Below are positions 44,121 through 56,900 of a DNA stretch of 64,000 nucleotides, piece by piece. The translations under genes were made by a program, and so were the position numbers. The notes under the pieces are model-generated. The model searched no databases. It was given only the letters and a program-made list of their open reading frames with translations, and was not told the origin of the DNA. Source of the DNA: Synchiropus splendidus. Its lineage: Eukaryota; Chordata; Actinopteri; Syngnathiformes; Callionymidae. How positions within the stretch are numbered: the first letter of the stretch is position 1; the number at the start of each line of letters is the position of its first letter. Location of the stretch: the NCBI RefSeq assembly GCF_027744825.2, contig NC_071335.1:17482001-17546000 (forward strand). The letters are read 5' to 3'.

Positions 44121-47100
44121 ATGGAGGTCGACTCAGGTGAGCCCGAGTTTATTCAATATCCCCGGCATTGCTTAGTCTCTGAAGAGAATTCAATGGTAGA
44201 CGGTTGACAACCCGCAGACCGCTGCTATCCGGCTAATGCTAACACAAACTTATACATCGCGACTTTTTTGTTGCCACACCTGACAATTCACGACAAAACT
44301 GACGTGATGAGCGATTATTCCACCAGCATAACAACGTAAAACATTTCTGCAGTGTTACATGGAAGTGCTCCTTATGAGTGTAGATGTTGCGTCTTTTGTC
44401 CAAAGACAAACTTGAGCTCCAAAACTTCAATTTTAATAGGTTCTTTTTTTTCATTTAATTCATGACGAGGAGTAGTTTCTTGGAATTAAAACATGTTTAA
44501 AGGTCCAATTTTAAGTTGTGGTGTATCTGATAAAACGACAACAACTTCGGATAAACAAATAAAGTTGCTCTATTTTTCTACAATATAATATTAGTTAGCA
44601 TACCATTTTTCCTTGTTGTCCTGTGTCTCCATATTTATTTATTTATATTCTGTAAATTGACGTGGAAAAAAAAAAGAATTGATTAACCTTAGAATGCAAT
44701 GACAATGTGCTTTAATTTTTCATACATGCTTTGTAGTGTTCTACACTGACCGTAGCGGAAGGGTCACCAGTAACCCGCTGCTGGACCAGCTGCCCAGCTA
44801 CCAGTCTCTGCTGTACCGTAGGAAGTCATCATCAGGTGCCTCGAAGAGAAGAAGCAGCTCCAGGGCTCGGCTAAGCTCCCACGGTAGTGGCAAATGGACT
44901 GTGAGCACCTTCACAAACAGACATGCCGAGAAACCGATGGACGGCGAGCGTCCGATCAGGGAACTTGCCAAGACCATGGCTCAGAAAAGGAGGAACAAGT
45001 AGGAAACGCTTTGCTGATTCTGAAATGTTGGTGGTTTTCATTTTCGAAAGGGATATTTAGAGATCTCTTACTGTCTGTAGGACACAGCGTCAGGAAGAAG
45101 CTAAAGAGCTAAGCAGTTGGAGACAGTGGAGAAGGAACTCTCGCAGGTATCTCCGAAGACTCAAGGATGATGCTCAGGAGTGGGTGAGCTCGATCGAGCT
45201 CTGGAGAGGAGATATCCATCTCATTGAAGGTCTGAACCAGCAGGTTTCTTCATTTTTGCTTTGAACTGACGATGCTTTTTGTTTCTACAGGGATGTTTGG
45301 AACGGGAATTCTGTCTTATTTTTCATTCCTGCGTTTCCTGGTCATGCTTAATTTGATCATCTTCACTTTGATGTTTGGCTTTGTCATGCTGCCCATCATC
45401 ATCGCCCCCCATGCTTCGGGGAACATCACATATAACATAAATGATGGTGAGATCTACAATCCACTCAATTTCAATCCTATCTTGGGGCCGGCTCCTTCAA
45501 AGACAGATTCCATTATAAGTTGAACTTGAAGTTTCCTAATCTGTGAAGCCATAACACAGCAGTATGAGCACAGCAGCCAGTGTATAGGTTTCCCCAAAAA
45601 ATATTAGATATGTGAAAAAATAATCAATATATAGTTATACATTGACCTCTAGTATAATATCCATATTTCGTCTTTCTTTTTTTTAATTAATTTGTTTTTA
45701 TTTTAGCCGATTTGGAACAAATCATTTTTGTGCTCTCAGTAGTTAAAAGCATTTCATTCCTTCATCCTCTTCTGTGTAAGGCATTGTTTTGTAATATTAT
45801 TGAACCGTGACACTATTGTGTCATCAATGAGCCGAATGTCATGATCGGTGATGTATTGTGAATTTCTTTCCAATGCTCACCCACGTAAAGATAACAAAAA
45901 ATCTAGTTACATTTTCAATTAAAGAGGACATTCCTAAAAACCTTTTTGGTGCAAGACACCAGGGCTCTCTGTTTCAAAATATGTGTGTACGTTTTCAAAC
46001 CTACATTATTAAACATTCTTCTGGAAATGGATTTGTGTCTATGAAAGACTACTGAAAATGTTTTAATTTCACTCACAAATATTATTTTCTATAAGGAATT
46101 TAAGATACTAAAAGTGGACTAGGGGCTTGAAGCCTGTTCCTGCTACTTGGGGTGAGAGGCAGGGGACACCCTGGTCAGGTCACCAGTCCAGACAACCAAC
46201 ACCATGCACATGCTGATGATTCAGTTAACAATAAAGCAAAAATGCAGTCTGAATATTTAGCAGATGTGAAACCAGTATGTGATGCCTTTACAAAGCTTTT
46301 TAAATCTTTTGTTCTCAGGTGGCATTTGTAGCGTGTACTCAGGCAGCGCTCGTCGAGGTCTTGTCCTCTTTCATGAACACATCACAGATCTTCTCTCTGG
46401 TGGAGTATGTACCTTTCGAATTAACCACATCTTCATCATTGAACGTTTGAGTCTCACACCCACTTTCCCTTTGTTTATCTACAGGGCTTTTTGGAGCAGA
46501 CATATTTATTTTATGGCTACTATAGGGCTCACAAAGTCCACTTCCCAAACATGTCCTACAACTTACCACTGGCCTACCTGCTGGTGACGGTAGCATATCT
46601 GTTCCTCAGTCTCTTCTGGATTGTCAAAAGGTATTGAAATGAAGTTCATAAAAGTGGTCATTTGAACACTCGTTGATTAAAAACACTCAATTCAAGGTCT
46701 GCCTCCGGATTTAAACGCAACTTAATCCAGGATGAAGACCGCTTTCAGAGCTTTTGCAACAAGATCTTTGCTGGCTGGGACTTCTGCATCACCAACCCGA
46801 ACGCTGCCCGGCTGAAGAGAAGTAGCCTCCTCTACGAGCTCCGGGTCAGTGGGACAAATGCAGCATTTTAGAGATGTGATTTGAACTCACTCTGCATGTT
46901 TAACTTGAGTGCGCTTCCTGTGGCTTTGTCATCCCTAGACGGATTTGGAGGAGGAAAGGATCAAGCAGAAGATTGCAGATCGCACTCGCAAAGAGAAGTG
47001 TCGCATTTACCTGATCCGATTCTTCCTTAATATTTTTGTCATCGGCCTCTTGGCTGGATGTTTTTACGCCATCTATTTGGCCACTATCTTCTCCCAGGAA

Positions 47101-49829
47101 GCTCAGCTGAAAAATGCCAAGGTAGAAAACAACCTGCTCTCAGTTTTCCATTTTAAAGTTGTATCGATGACCACTATGAGCACAAATCTCTGCATCTTTT
47201 CTTTGTCCTCAGGTGAATTTCATTGTTGACCTCATCTGCGAATATCTGCCGTCGATTGTGATCACGCTGGCCAACTTTGTCACACCTCTGTTCGTCTCTG
47301 TTATCATCAACTACGAAGACTACTCGCCCGTCTTCGAGATCCGTTTCACTCTGATCAGGTAAGATGTACTCATGAATGTTTTTTTCTTTTTTTAACTGTG
47401 GTTTATTACAATTCAGATGACTCCTGCTCAACTGTTTTCATGAAGTGTCACCTTTGAATGAGGAGACACATTGACTTTAATATGTAACTTACTCGCTCAC
47501 ATTTGATCTTGTGGGAAACGGACGAATATTAAGTCCCTGGAAGCCTCTAAAATGGATGGATGGATGGTGAAAACGTTTGTTATAATAGTCATTTGTTCTT
47601 GTTTCTTCCATCCATTTTCCCAGGTGTGTCTTCATGCGACTGAGCAGTATTGCGGTGTTGCTCTTGTCTCTCTGGTCTCAGATCACCAAATGCAAAACAG
47701 AGCCGTGCGTCTGTGGCTACAACCACCTGCTCTACTCAGTAAGTGGCACTACAACTGACTCAGCTGCAGCAGTGGTTGTGACCTGCGTCATCACCAGAAG
47801 CCCTCTGTCTTCTCCTCTCCAGTGTTGGGAAACACGCGTCGGCCAGGAAATGTACAAACTCACCATCTTTGATTTCATCATCGTCGTCGCCACGACCATA
47901 TTTGTGGAATTTCCGCGCAAGTGAGTGTCAAGATCACGTCATGTCTCACGGCGGAGGATGACGCAGCGGAAATGTTGATTCCTCAGGTTGATAGTGAAGT
48001 ACTGCGACTGTGGCCTGGCCAAGTGGTGGGGTCAGCAGGAGTTTGCCATTCCTCAGAATGTTCTCGAGATCGTCTACGGTCAGACCATCTGCTGGATAGG
48101 CACCTTCTACTCACCAATGCTGCCAGCTATCTGCACCATCAAGTACTTCTTTGTCTTCTACATCAAAAAGGTGAACGTGACCATTCACTTGCATGTTTTC
48201 CTGCACAGTGCTGCACCGTACTTCATAATGTTGTTGCACACAACACATCCAGTTGTGTTTCTGTTTCATGAGCGTAATTGATAACATATTTTCAGGATTA
48301 TTAGACACAGTTATTTTTTCAAAATTTCACTGGTCCTGCGTCGTATACTAAGGTGTGATTTGTATATATAAAAACGACGGAAATATCTCCCAACCGTGGA
48401 CCTCCTGAGTCATGACCTTGAATTGCAAACATGGGTTACGGCTTGGATAAAATTGATAGTTATGCGTCAGTGTTTATGTTATCATTAACAAAATAAAAAT
48501 AAATTAACAGTTTGCTCTCCAGACAACAGGGAACCTTTATAAGTGCAGGAATTCCTGGCCCACTGATGCACAAGACACATGGCAACTCGGATGATAACAA
48601 CAACAACAAACATGGAGGAATCCCTGAACAAAAGCAAACAAAAGCATCTGTTTGCTTTTGTTCAGGGATTTTTTTCGCTACACAATGGCCAAGGTTTCCA
48701 CTACTCTCAATGAAATTCTTATGCAAATATTTTCAAGACATTAAAAGAGCTTTAGTTTAAATAAGGTGATATAAAAACGAATAAACTAGATTAATTGTTT
48801 TTTAATCGAATCCCAACCCTAGTCATAATGTTAAAACATCATGAGTGAGAGCTCTGCAATAATGTTAGGAAGAAAAATATGCCACTGAAATTGTACTCTA
48901 TAGTTTCCATTATGTTTTTTGAGGCTCTACAGTGTCACGGTTGATGTTTTCCAATTGCTTTCACTTCATCCTTCACTTCAAACCCTGACACCACAACAAA
49001 CCAGCAGCCCCTGAAGTGATTTCTATTCTTGTGCTCCAGGTTTCACTGGTGAACAACTGTCGTCCAGCCACTCGTCCTTTCAGGGCCTCCAGCTCCAACT
49101 TCTTCTTCCTGGGAGTGCTGCTGATCGGCCTGATTCTCGCCAGCGTGCCGGTTATAGTCAGCATCGCACAGTAAGTGACAACTCTTGCCTTACTGTTGGT
49201 TTGAAGCAAGACACATGTTTGCTGACTTTTGTTTTCAAACAGAATCAACTGCTCTCAGGCCTGCGGACCTTTTGTTAACTACACGACCTCGTGGGAGGTT
49301 CTGCCAAGGACCATTGAAGAGTTACCCAGTGGAGTCCAGGGTTTCCTCTATGCACTCTCCTCGGAGGCTTTTGCGGTGTCCCTCTTTGTTGTCACTTGGT
49401 AAAGCTGGCTGTTTTGCAAGTCTTAACAAGAGCAAAGGTAATGGTCTGATCTCCATCCCTGCTCCCCACAGTTTAGCCATGTTCTACATGATAGCCCTGG
49501 CTGGTGCTCACAAGAAAGTTATAAACCAACTGAGAGAACAACTAGCGATGGTTTGTTGGCATGTGTCCCTCAATCCTTCTGCCCAATTCCATCAATAATG
49601 GTCTCCTCTGTCTGTTTATTTTCATATCTAGGAGGGCAAGGACAAGCATTTCCTGATCCAGAAGTTGTGCCAAGCTCAGCGGTTGTCACCGGTCCGGTCC
49701 CCTGGTTTCAAGCCTCAGGTCCGCACCAGCAGAAGCAGCCCCAGCTACCACACCAGCTTCGCCAACAACTTCACTGATGATTCAGTGTTCCTTGCTCACC
49801 CACCGCCAGACTCCTCCACTCACGTCTGA
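44121..49829 (+). CDS. tmc7: Transmembrane channel-like protein 7, complete
   Basis: Exons: 44121-44136, 44737-44998, 45081-45229, 45291-45446, 46319-46404, 46485-46630, 46697-46844, 46939-47121, 47213-47358, 47624-47738, 47823-47920, 47987-48170, 49040-49170, 49243-49398, 49472-49550, 49632-49829. They chain in frame to 750 aa (human TMC7 has 723). Landmarks: [14 protein letters not shown] before TM1, [30 protein letters not shown], the TMC signature [13 protein letters not shown] at 470, [26 protein letters not shown], the [10 protein letters not shown] loop, and [12 protein letters not shown] after the last TM. This matches TMC7 closely. Exon 1 codes only five residues (MEVDS plus one base), so the ATG was chosen from the frame join. 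Tmc7 is a membrane protein of the TMC channel/scramblase family. It lies head-to-head with tmc5, which points to an old local duplication. Confidence 0.95.
45447..46318 (+). other. tmc7 intron 4
   Basis: An 872-bp AT-rich intron. Its last third holds a dispersed-repeat fragment; the rest shows nothing recognisable. Confidence 0.6.
46095..46235 (+). mobile_element. Dispersed fish repeat fragment in tmc7 intron 4
   Basis: The phrases ggtgagaggcaggggacacc and ctggtcaggtcaccagtcca resemble a tail very common in fish genomes (…gggcgagaggcagggtacaccctggacaggtcgccagtcc…). Only this portion remains. The family is uncertain (a LINE/SINE 3' region). Confidence 0.5.
48535..48685 (-). mobile_element. 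Palindromic dispersed repeat, copy B (tmc7 intron 12)
   Basis: The same 19-bp arms as copy A (48620-48638 and 48651-48669) around a 12-nt loop. The sequence to the left (48535-48619) is the complement of the sequence right of copy A. The orientation is opposite on the chromosome but the same relative to its host gene. Confidence 0.7.
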
Positions 49830-50191
49830 CGCGTTTCACACCGAAGAACTGACACTGGTTTGGACAAGAAGGCTGCAGAAAAATTACGACAGATTCCATT
49901 ACTTTTTAGACAATCACTGATAGTGTTGTTGCAGGGTTTAAGGACCAAAACGTTTACTTTCAATGGCTATCATTATTTCCTTCTGAGAAGGACTTACTCT
50001 TTTATCCACACTGTACTGTACTTTCTGACATATATGCACTTTAAATGCCTTTTTTTTTTCAGTTGTCCGCTCTCGTGTTTCCTATGGGTTTTTAACTTCT
50101 ATTACTGTCTATGACTAAATAGGTTCAGGGGATGGATCATGCTTTATGTAATATACTTAATGTTTTCGTATTCTGTTGTTCTGAAAAGAAA

Positions 50192-50197
50192 AATAAA
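50192..50197 (+). terminator. tmc7 polyadenylation signal
   Basis: AATAAA about 360 bp after the tmc7 stop codon, followed by T/G-rich sequence. Confidence 0.7.
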
Positions 50198-50504
50198 TTC
50201 TCTTGTTGGCTGTGTAATTTAAAAGTTCTCCTTTATTGATTAGTCTGAGCTCCCTCTAGTTTCTCACTTCTTTAATTGATCCAGTGAAGAGTAAAAGGCA
50301 TTGTTCTTCAAACTCCATTCTTTAAACCTAAGCCTTTTAACCATATCCATTCCTGACCATGGCTGTCGTCCTGAGTGCTCTAGAGGAAAAGTCTTTGAAG
50401 TTCATTGGTCTTCTAAATGAATCTCACTGCGCTCATCTTTTTATTTAACTTTTTTTTTTTTTTTAATAACAACCTCACAACACTGAATTACTGTTGATGG
50501 GTTT

Positions 50505-50800
50505 TTAGGGAACCACAGAATTTCATCTCTGCTATTTGTGGATGATGTTGTTCTGCTGGCCTCATCGAACCGGGACCTTCAGCATGCGCTATGGCGGTTT
50601 GCAGCCGAGTGTGAAGTGGTCGGGATGAGGATCAGCACCTCCAAGTCTGAGGCCATGGTTCTCGACCGGTATAAGGTGGTTTGCTCTCTCCGGGTCGGTG
50701 GAGAGTTCTTGCCCCAAGTGGTGGAGTTTAAGTATCTCGGGGTCTTGTTCTCGAGTGAGTCCGCGTCCCGACTCCGGATAAGCGGCAGAAGAAGGTGAAG
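50505..50800 (+). mobile_element. LINE, copy 3, internally deleted
   Basis: On the plus strand: LLFVDDVVLLAS, then [20 protein letters not shown] and FKYLGVLFSSE. It then jumps directly to the 3' end sequence (ggataagcggcagaagaagg), so the segment that codes for RIQAAEMSFLRRVAG in copies 1 and 2 is missing. Its 3' end lies about 165 bp before the nomo1 start codon. Confidence 0.85.
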
Positions 50801-50966
50801 AAGGGTTTTGAGGAAGCGTTTTATTCATGTCAATTTTTTTCTGCCACTCCCGATCGGCAGAGGTCGCTGCTCCTCGCCATCAATAGCTTTTCTGTCAGGA
50901 AATCGGCAGGGAGCGGAAGCAGCGTGCAGTTGCTCGGCTCAGCCAAGGATCCGACTGTCATCCAAA
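50801..50966 (+). promoter_or_regulatory. Presumed nomo1 promoter/5' UTR
   Basis: The only sequence between LINE copy 3 and the nomo1 ATG. The reading frame is open upstream of the ATG, but the residues there do not resemble a signal peptide, so ATG 50967 is the better start. Whether transcription starts here or within the LINE remnant is unknown. Confidence 0.35.
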
Positions 50967-53900
50967 ATGCCGAGCCTTACTATTCGAGCAGACGCCGGTT
51001 CTCTGTGGTTTCTCTTCTGTATCATTTACTCTCAGTTTCTGACTGCGTCGTCCGATGACATAGTGGTGGCGTGTGGAGGATTTGTGAAATCTGACGTGGA
51101 AATAAACTACTCATTGATCGAGGTGAGTTAGCTTTTTAGCTGTCGAGCTAGCGGCGAGCTTGTTCCGCGAAATACGATTATAAACGGCGGTGTTAGTTTG
51201 ACAGGAATTAGTAAGGGTTTTACTTACTCAACGGCACTTGTTATAATCGGGTTTTAGCTTACGTCCTCCCCATTAATAATAAGGTTATACGTTGCTAATT
51301 TCAAGTCTCAGCTATTGGTGCTTTTTTGAATTGTATGGCAGAGACAGCATCGGGCACAGGGTCGAATGGTGTTTGGAGATAGCACATCATAAACGTTGTG
51401 AGTTTTGAAACTCAAGAACAAGGCAGTCATGTAAACCAAGGTTCTTTTATGTCGTATCCAACTTTCTATTACTACATTCTATTATCTGTTAAGGGCCGAA
51501 TCCTCCCACTTATAGAGCTCTTTTTTGAAGTGCTGTTTCCTTAATCCATATCATAATGGATACTTAAATTATTGTTCATATACACCGGTAAATATTTGGA
51601 AAATGTTTGACTTGTTAATTTGTTCTTCTCTTCACAGATCAAATTGTACACAAAGCAAGGATCCTTAAAATATCAGACGGAATGTGCCCCAATCAACGGC
51701 TACTTTATGATCCCTCTATATGATAAGGTATGTGTAGTATGTCATGATCATCTAAAAAATATATATATATTTTTTTTTTTAAACTACTACTACTTTTCTA
51801 CTGTTCAGGGTGATTTCGTGGTCAAGATTGAACCTCCTGTTGGTTGGAGCTTTGGTAAGAACAAAATGGCGACAGATTCTTGTTGCATCAGACATGAATA
51901 CCTCATTAAATCTCTTTTTTTTTTTACATTTTTCAGAACCCACTAGTGTTGATGTGCACATCGATGGTATCACTGACATCTGTACCAAAGAAAAAGACAT
52001 CAACTTTGTTTTCACTGGGTTCTCAGTGTCTGGAACGGTAAGTGTCAAATATATATGTGTCAACACTCTTATGTCTGGATGGTTCAAACTCAAACCGGAG
52101 AGTGTTTCTCCGAAACAAGCGTAGTTTGTGCAGTCTGTGTGTATTTATGAAATGATTGAGAAGAACATGTTAAACCTATTGTTTTTATTGTAAAACTATT
52201 CATATTTTATGTGATGCAGGTTCTTAGCAAGGGCCACCTTCTTGGGCCAGCGGGAGTTGAGGTCAAACTGAGCCCCAAAGGAACAGGCGATGCAATTCAG
52301 AGTGTCTCAACTCACCCTGGGGGAAAGTAAGTTGATGTTACAGTATCGTGTACTGCCTCCTGTAGGTTCTCACTTTCATTTTGCCTTCATTTTACTCAGT
52401 TTGTGTCCCCAGCAGCATTGGTTTGTTTTGTACCTGCTTGTTATATATTGTTATTACAATGCACACAAATGTTACATGCATTCTTGCCTGGATTTTAATT
52501 TAATTTTATGTTATTATGATTATTTTATTTATTTATTTTTTATTCTCTGTGTGATGCTCTTCCTGACTGCATGCCCTTTGTTGCCTCTATTGCTGTTGGA
52601 AATGTAAATTTCCTGGAGGGAGTCATCCCAAAGGGGCCAATAAAGTCTAGTCTAAGTCTATGACCCTCGTGTGCGGCTCCTAAATTATAGTCTTCGAAAA
52701 GGAGCTGATTTGTTTGTCAGATGTTTTTGAGTGACCCTTTTCTGAAAATATTTGTGTTGTTTTATCCCAACAGATTCACATTCTCCAAAGTCCTTCCTGG
52801 TATCTATGACATCATAGCTTCTCATCCTTCCTGGACCCTGGACAAGGTAGTTATTTATTGTTTTCTGGCATTTTTCTTATCACCTTTACTGGATAAAAAA
52901 AAATAAAGTTTAAAGTCACGTATCACAATTCTAGCCTGTGCTCAGCAGTCGATTGACTGGATGGTTATAGTACAATGTGATTAATAACTTACTCTTATCG
53001 TGTGTTAAAATGATTTATCTGAGGCGCTTATTTGTACGTCCAATTCAATGCAATTTTCCACGTTTTAAATGTATGACCAGTTTCTAAATTCAGAACATCG
53101 CTCCTTTGAAATATAAATCCAAACCGAGGCTAAGTTGCTGATCAATAGTTGCAGGACAGTCTTATGCTAAATTTCAAACAAAAGGAAAGAAGGAATGTTC
53201 TACCTTATTTCCATGTTGAACGATCATTGTGACCTTCACTGTGCTTTGTATTCACAGAGCAAAACCTCGGTGCATGTATCCAATACTAACGCTGCAGCTG
53301 CTGACCAACTGCTGATTGGGGGCTATGATGTATACGGGGAAGTCAGCAGTGACGGAGAGCCCATGAAAGAGGTCACCTTCCTGCTGTATTCAGCCTCTGT
53401 GAAGAGAGAGGTAATTAAAGTGCGGCCAACGTACCTGGACACAGGATTGAAGTTGCAAACTGCATTTCTAACTTTGCCAATTTGTAAGTCTAAAAAATGT
53501 GTGGTGCTTTTTTTTTCCCCACTACAGTTTGTCAGTGGCTGTAACACGTCCCCTGTGGAAGGGGCCGACCCTGGGGACAGTTCCTTACACTACCTGTGCA
53601 GCTCACTCTCAGGAGAAGATGGCACCTTTGTCTTTCCCTCACTGGCCAGTGGCGAGTACACTGTTGTATGTTCCCTTTTTCTCCCATATAAAAAATATTT
53701 CCAAAGGAGAGAAACTGACATGCTTTATTGTCAGGTGCCTTTCTACCGGGGTGAGAGAATCACGTTTGATGTTGCTCCTGCCAAGTTGGATTTCAAGGTG
53801 GAGCACAATAGTCTGAACTTGCAGGTAGTGAATCACCCTTTTACCTTCTGTCTGCTATACTGTACACACAGTTGACTTTTCCTCTGTTGACTTTATCCCA

Positions 53901-56900
53901 AGCCCATCTTTCGGGTCATGGGCTTCTCTGTGACTGGTCGAGTTCTCAACACTGTGGATGGGGAAGGCGTCTCTGATGCCACTGTTTCGATTAACAATCA
54001 GATCAAAGGTAATTCAGCCTCCATGACATAAACCTATTCATTTTATAGGATTGAAACTGCTGTTGGTTGCTGTGAAACATATGGCTGTCTTAGCTCTATA
54101 ACCGAGACATTTCTGAGATGTACATCAACATTTTGCCACTCCATCTTTAATGTCATTGAAAGGTTTTCTTTTGAGCAGCACACATTGATGCCAGTTGGAC
54201 AAGACTAAAGCCTTCACTATTTCTCCTGTGTGACTCCAGGAAACTACACATTATGAGATTTGGCTTGTTAAGTTGTTAAACCCCATGGTTCTGTAGTACT
54301 CTTGTGTAACACATCTCATGCTTGTGTCCTACTCTCCAGTGATCAGCAAAGATGATGGATCCTTTCGCTTGGAGAACATGACGGCAGGTGCCTACACCAT
54401 CCGCGTCAACAAGGACCTCATGTTCTTTGAGCCAGTCACAGTGAAAATTGCCCCAAACACCCCACAGCTTCCTGACATCATCACAGCAGGGTGACTGGGG
54501 CTTCTTATTTTTCTTTCTTTTCTGTGTCTATTTGTCAGTGGAACTGAAGCTGTTCATGTTATTGTTTTCAAACAGGTTCAGTGTGTGTGGACAAATCTCC
54601 ATCAGCCACCTCCCTGAGGGCATGAAGCAGCAGGGTCGCTACAAAGTGACTCTGACCCACCAGGGAAAGGACAAGAACTCAGGACGCACGATTGAGTCAG
54701 ACCCACAGGGGGCCTTCTGCTTCCAGACAAAACCTGGGGACTATACTGTGCATGTAAGATTAATAGATCTGAACACTTCTTGAGAATGCAGTGTGAGATT
54801 CTGGGTGTGAAGAAGAAACTAATGGACCTGTGTGTCTCTAGGTGTCTCTGCCGGATGTGGACGTGAAAGCTGGACTGGCCTTGCTTCCTGAGACCTTGGA
54901 CATCTCAGTGGTGGAACGACCCCTGACTGACCTGCTGTTCACACAATTCATGGCTTCTGTTTCCGGGAAAGTCTTCTGCCTCGGTACTTTTTTAAGTTCT
55001 AACTCACAAACTCTGAGAAATACGGGTTCAATATTGACATGATTATATTAACACATGAATGTGGCTTTTGACTAACTTGTTCTCTTATTAAATCCTAGCG
55101 TCGTGTGATGACCTCTCAGTTGTGCTGCAACCAGTGAGTCGCCAGGGAGAGCGGAGGACAGTCAGTCTGTCCAGCAATGGAGACATTCTCAACTTCTCCT
55201 TCGACAATGTTCTGCCTGGAAAATACAAAGGTGCTGCCACGTTGTAAAAAATTCAATTGGCAGGTTTTTGAAGATTACGTTTTCAGTGACCTATAATCAA
55301 TTGCATGGAAATGTTCTCTGGTATTTTGATATTCCACTTCCTTTACATGTGTTGCTTCCTGTAAAATATTTTCATACATTTACACTGTATGCTTTGTTGT
55401 TTGCAAGCACCGTTTGTTTGCTTGGCTTTGTATGTTTTTATAACTTGCTTTTTTTGTCACTAGTGAGCATCTCACACGATGAGTGGTGCTGGAAGCATAA
55501 ATCCATGGAGGTGGAGGTTGTGGACTCTGATGTTTTGGGATTGGAGTTGAGACAGATTGGCTATATCCTGCGTTGCTCCCTATCACATGCCATCACACTG
55601 GTCAGTAACAACCCATGTACAGCCTTGAAGCGAATTTTCGAAGATGTTTGATTCCAAGTTTGGTTTTCATGCAGGAGTTTTTCCAAGATGGCAGCAAACC
55701 TGAAAACGTGGGCGTCTACAATCTCTCAAAGGGAGTGAACCGCTTTTGCCTCTCGAAGCCTGGTGAGATGATTTCCATGCTTATAGATGACTGGTTTTTG
55801 TATTAAAAAAAGAAGCAGTGGTGGGTGCAACATGTCAGGTTTGCATGGATTTAATACAATATTGGTATGAGCTGCTGAATGGCTTGTGCAGGTTTCTACA
55901 AAGTCACACCGCGCTCCTGCCACCAGTTTGAACAGGATTTCTACATCTACGACACGTAAGCAGAACAAAAACCTTTCTGTTCAGTGCTTCCTTGTGCACA
56001 CTCAGTCAAGTGATGTTTTCAATGATGTGTTACAGCTCGGCGCCAAGCATCCTCACTCTCACTGCCGTACGGCATCGCATGACTGGCCTCATCACCACCG
56101 ATAAAATCATGGACGTCACTGTCACCATTAAGTAAGACACTGGAGTGGAGATACACAACTGTGGTGTGTTTCAGCCCGGAAACATAACCAGAGTGAACTC
56201 TTGTGAAGTGAAGTCAGCTTCACCATGATTCTGTGATCATGATGTTTCATGGCTGCAGTGCACTAAAGTAATTTATGTGTGGACAAGCTAAAAATGAATC
56301 TCACGACCGGTCAACCACAGACCTATTGAAGTGAATAGGTTGAAGGACGTATACGCTTGAAAAACCACCTGAAATTTGCACACAAAATCATGTATGTAAA
56401 GTATTTTCAAGAAGTGTAGCTTTTTAAAGATTAATAGAACAACAATCCAGGATTACTGAAAGGGATGTTTTTGTGGTTAAATATCCCGGCAGTCGTCTCC
56501 TTATCTTTTGATGTCGAACAAAGAGTGTTTCCTCCGGTTCAGGTCGTCAATCGAGAGCGAGCCGGCGCTGGTTCTCGGACCTCTACGGAGCCAGGAAGAG
56601 CAAAGAAACGAGCAGCAGCTGGCGGAGATCGAACTGCGGCGCAAAGAACGAGAGCGGAGAGCTGCTGAAGAAGATGGCGGCACAAGAGACGACAGCACGC
56701 TGGTTTTTGAGAAGCCGGATGAACTGGTTGGGCCCTTTCACTACGAGTTCTCCTACTGGGCCAGGTCAGCTTTTCTCATGTTCATCGTACTTGCTAAACT
56801 GAAGTACTGTGGGAGTGGGACAGATCGAGATGCAATGCAAGCACTTGTTAACAGACATAAGCTCTAACTGGTAGACTAATGTGCTGACCGTTTTATTTTG

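Noticed and set aside
56465..56542. Extension of nomo1 exon 19 upstream of 56543
   Set aside because: The preceding exon ends in phase 2 and joins only at CAG|GTCGTCA, giving the conserved KSSIESEPALVLGP; upstream sequence is pyrimidine-rich intron.
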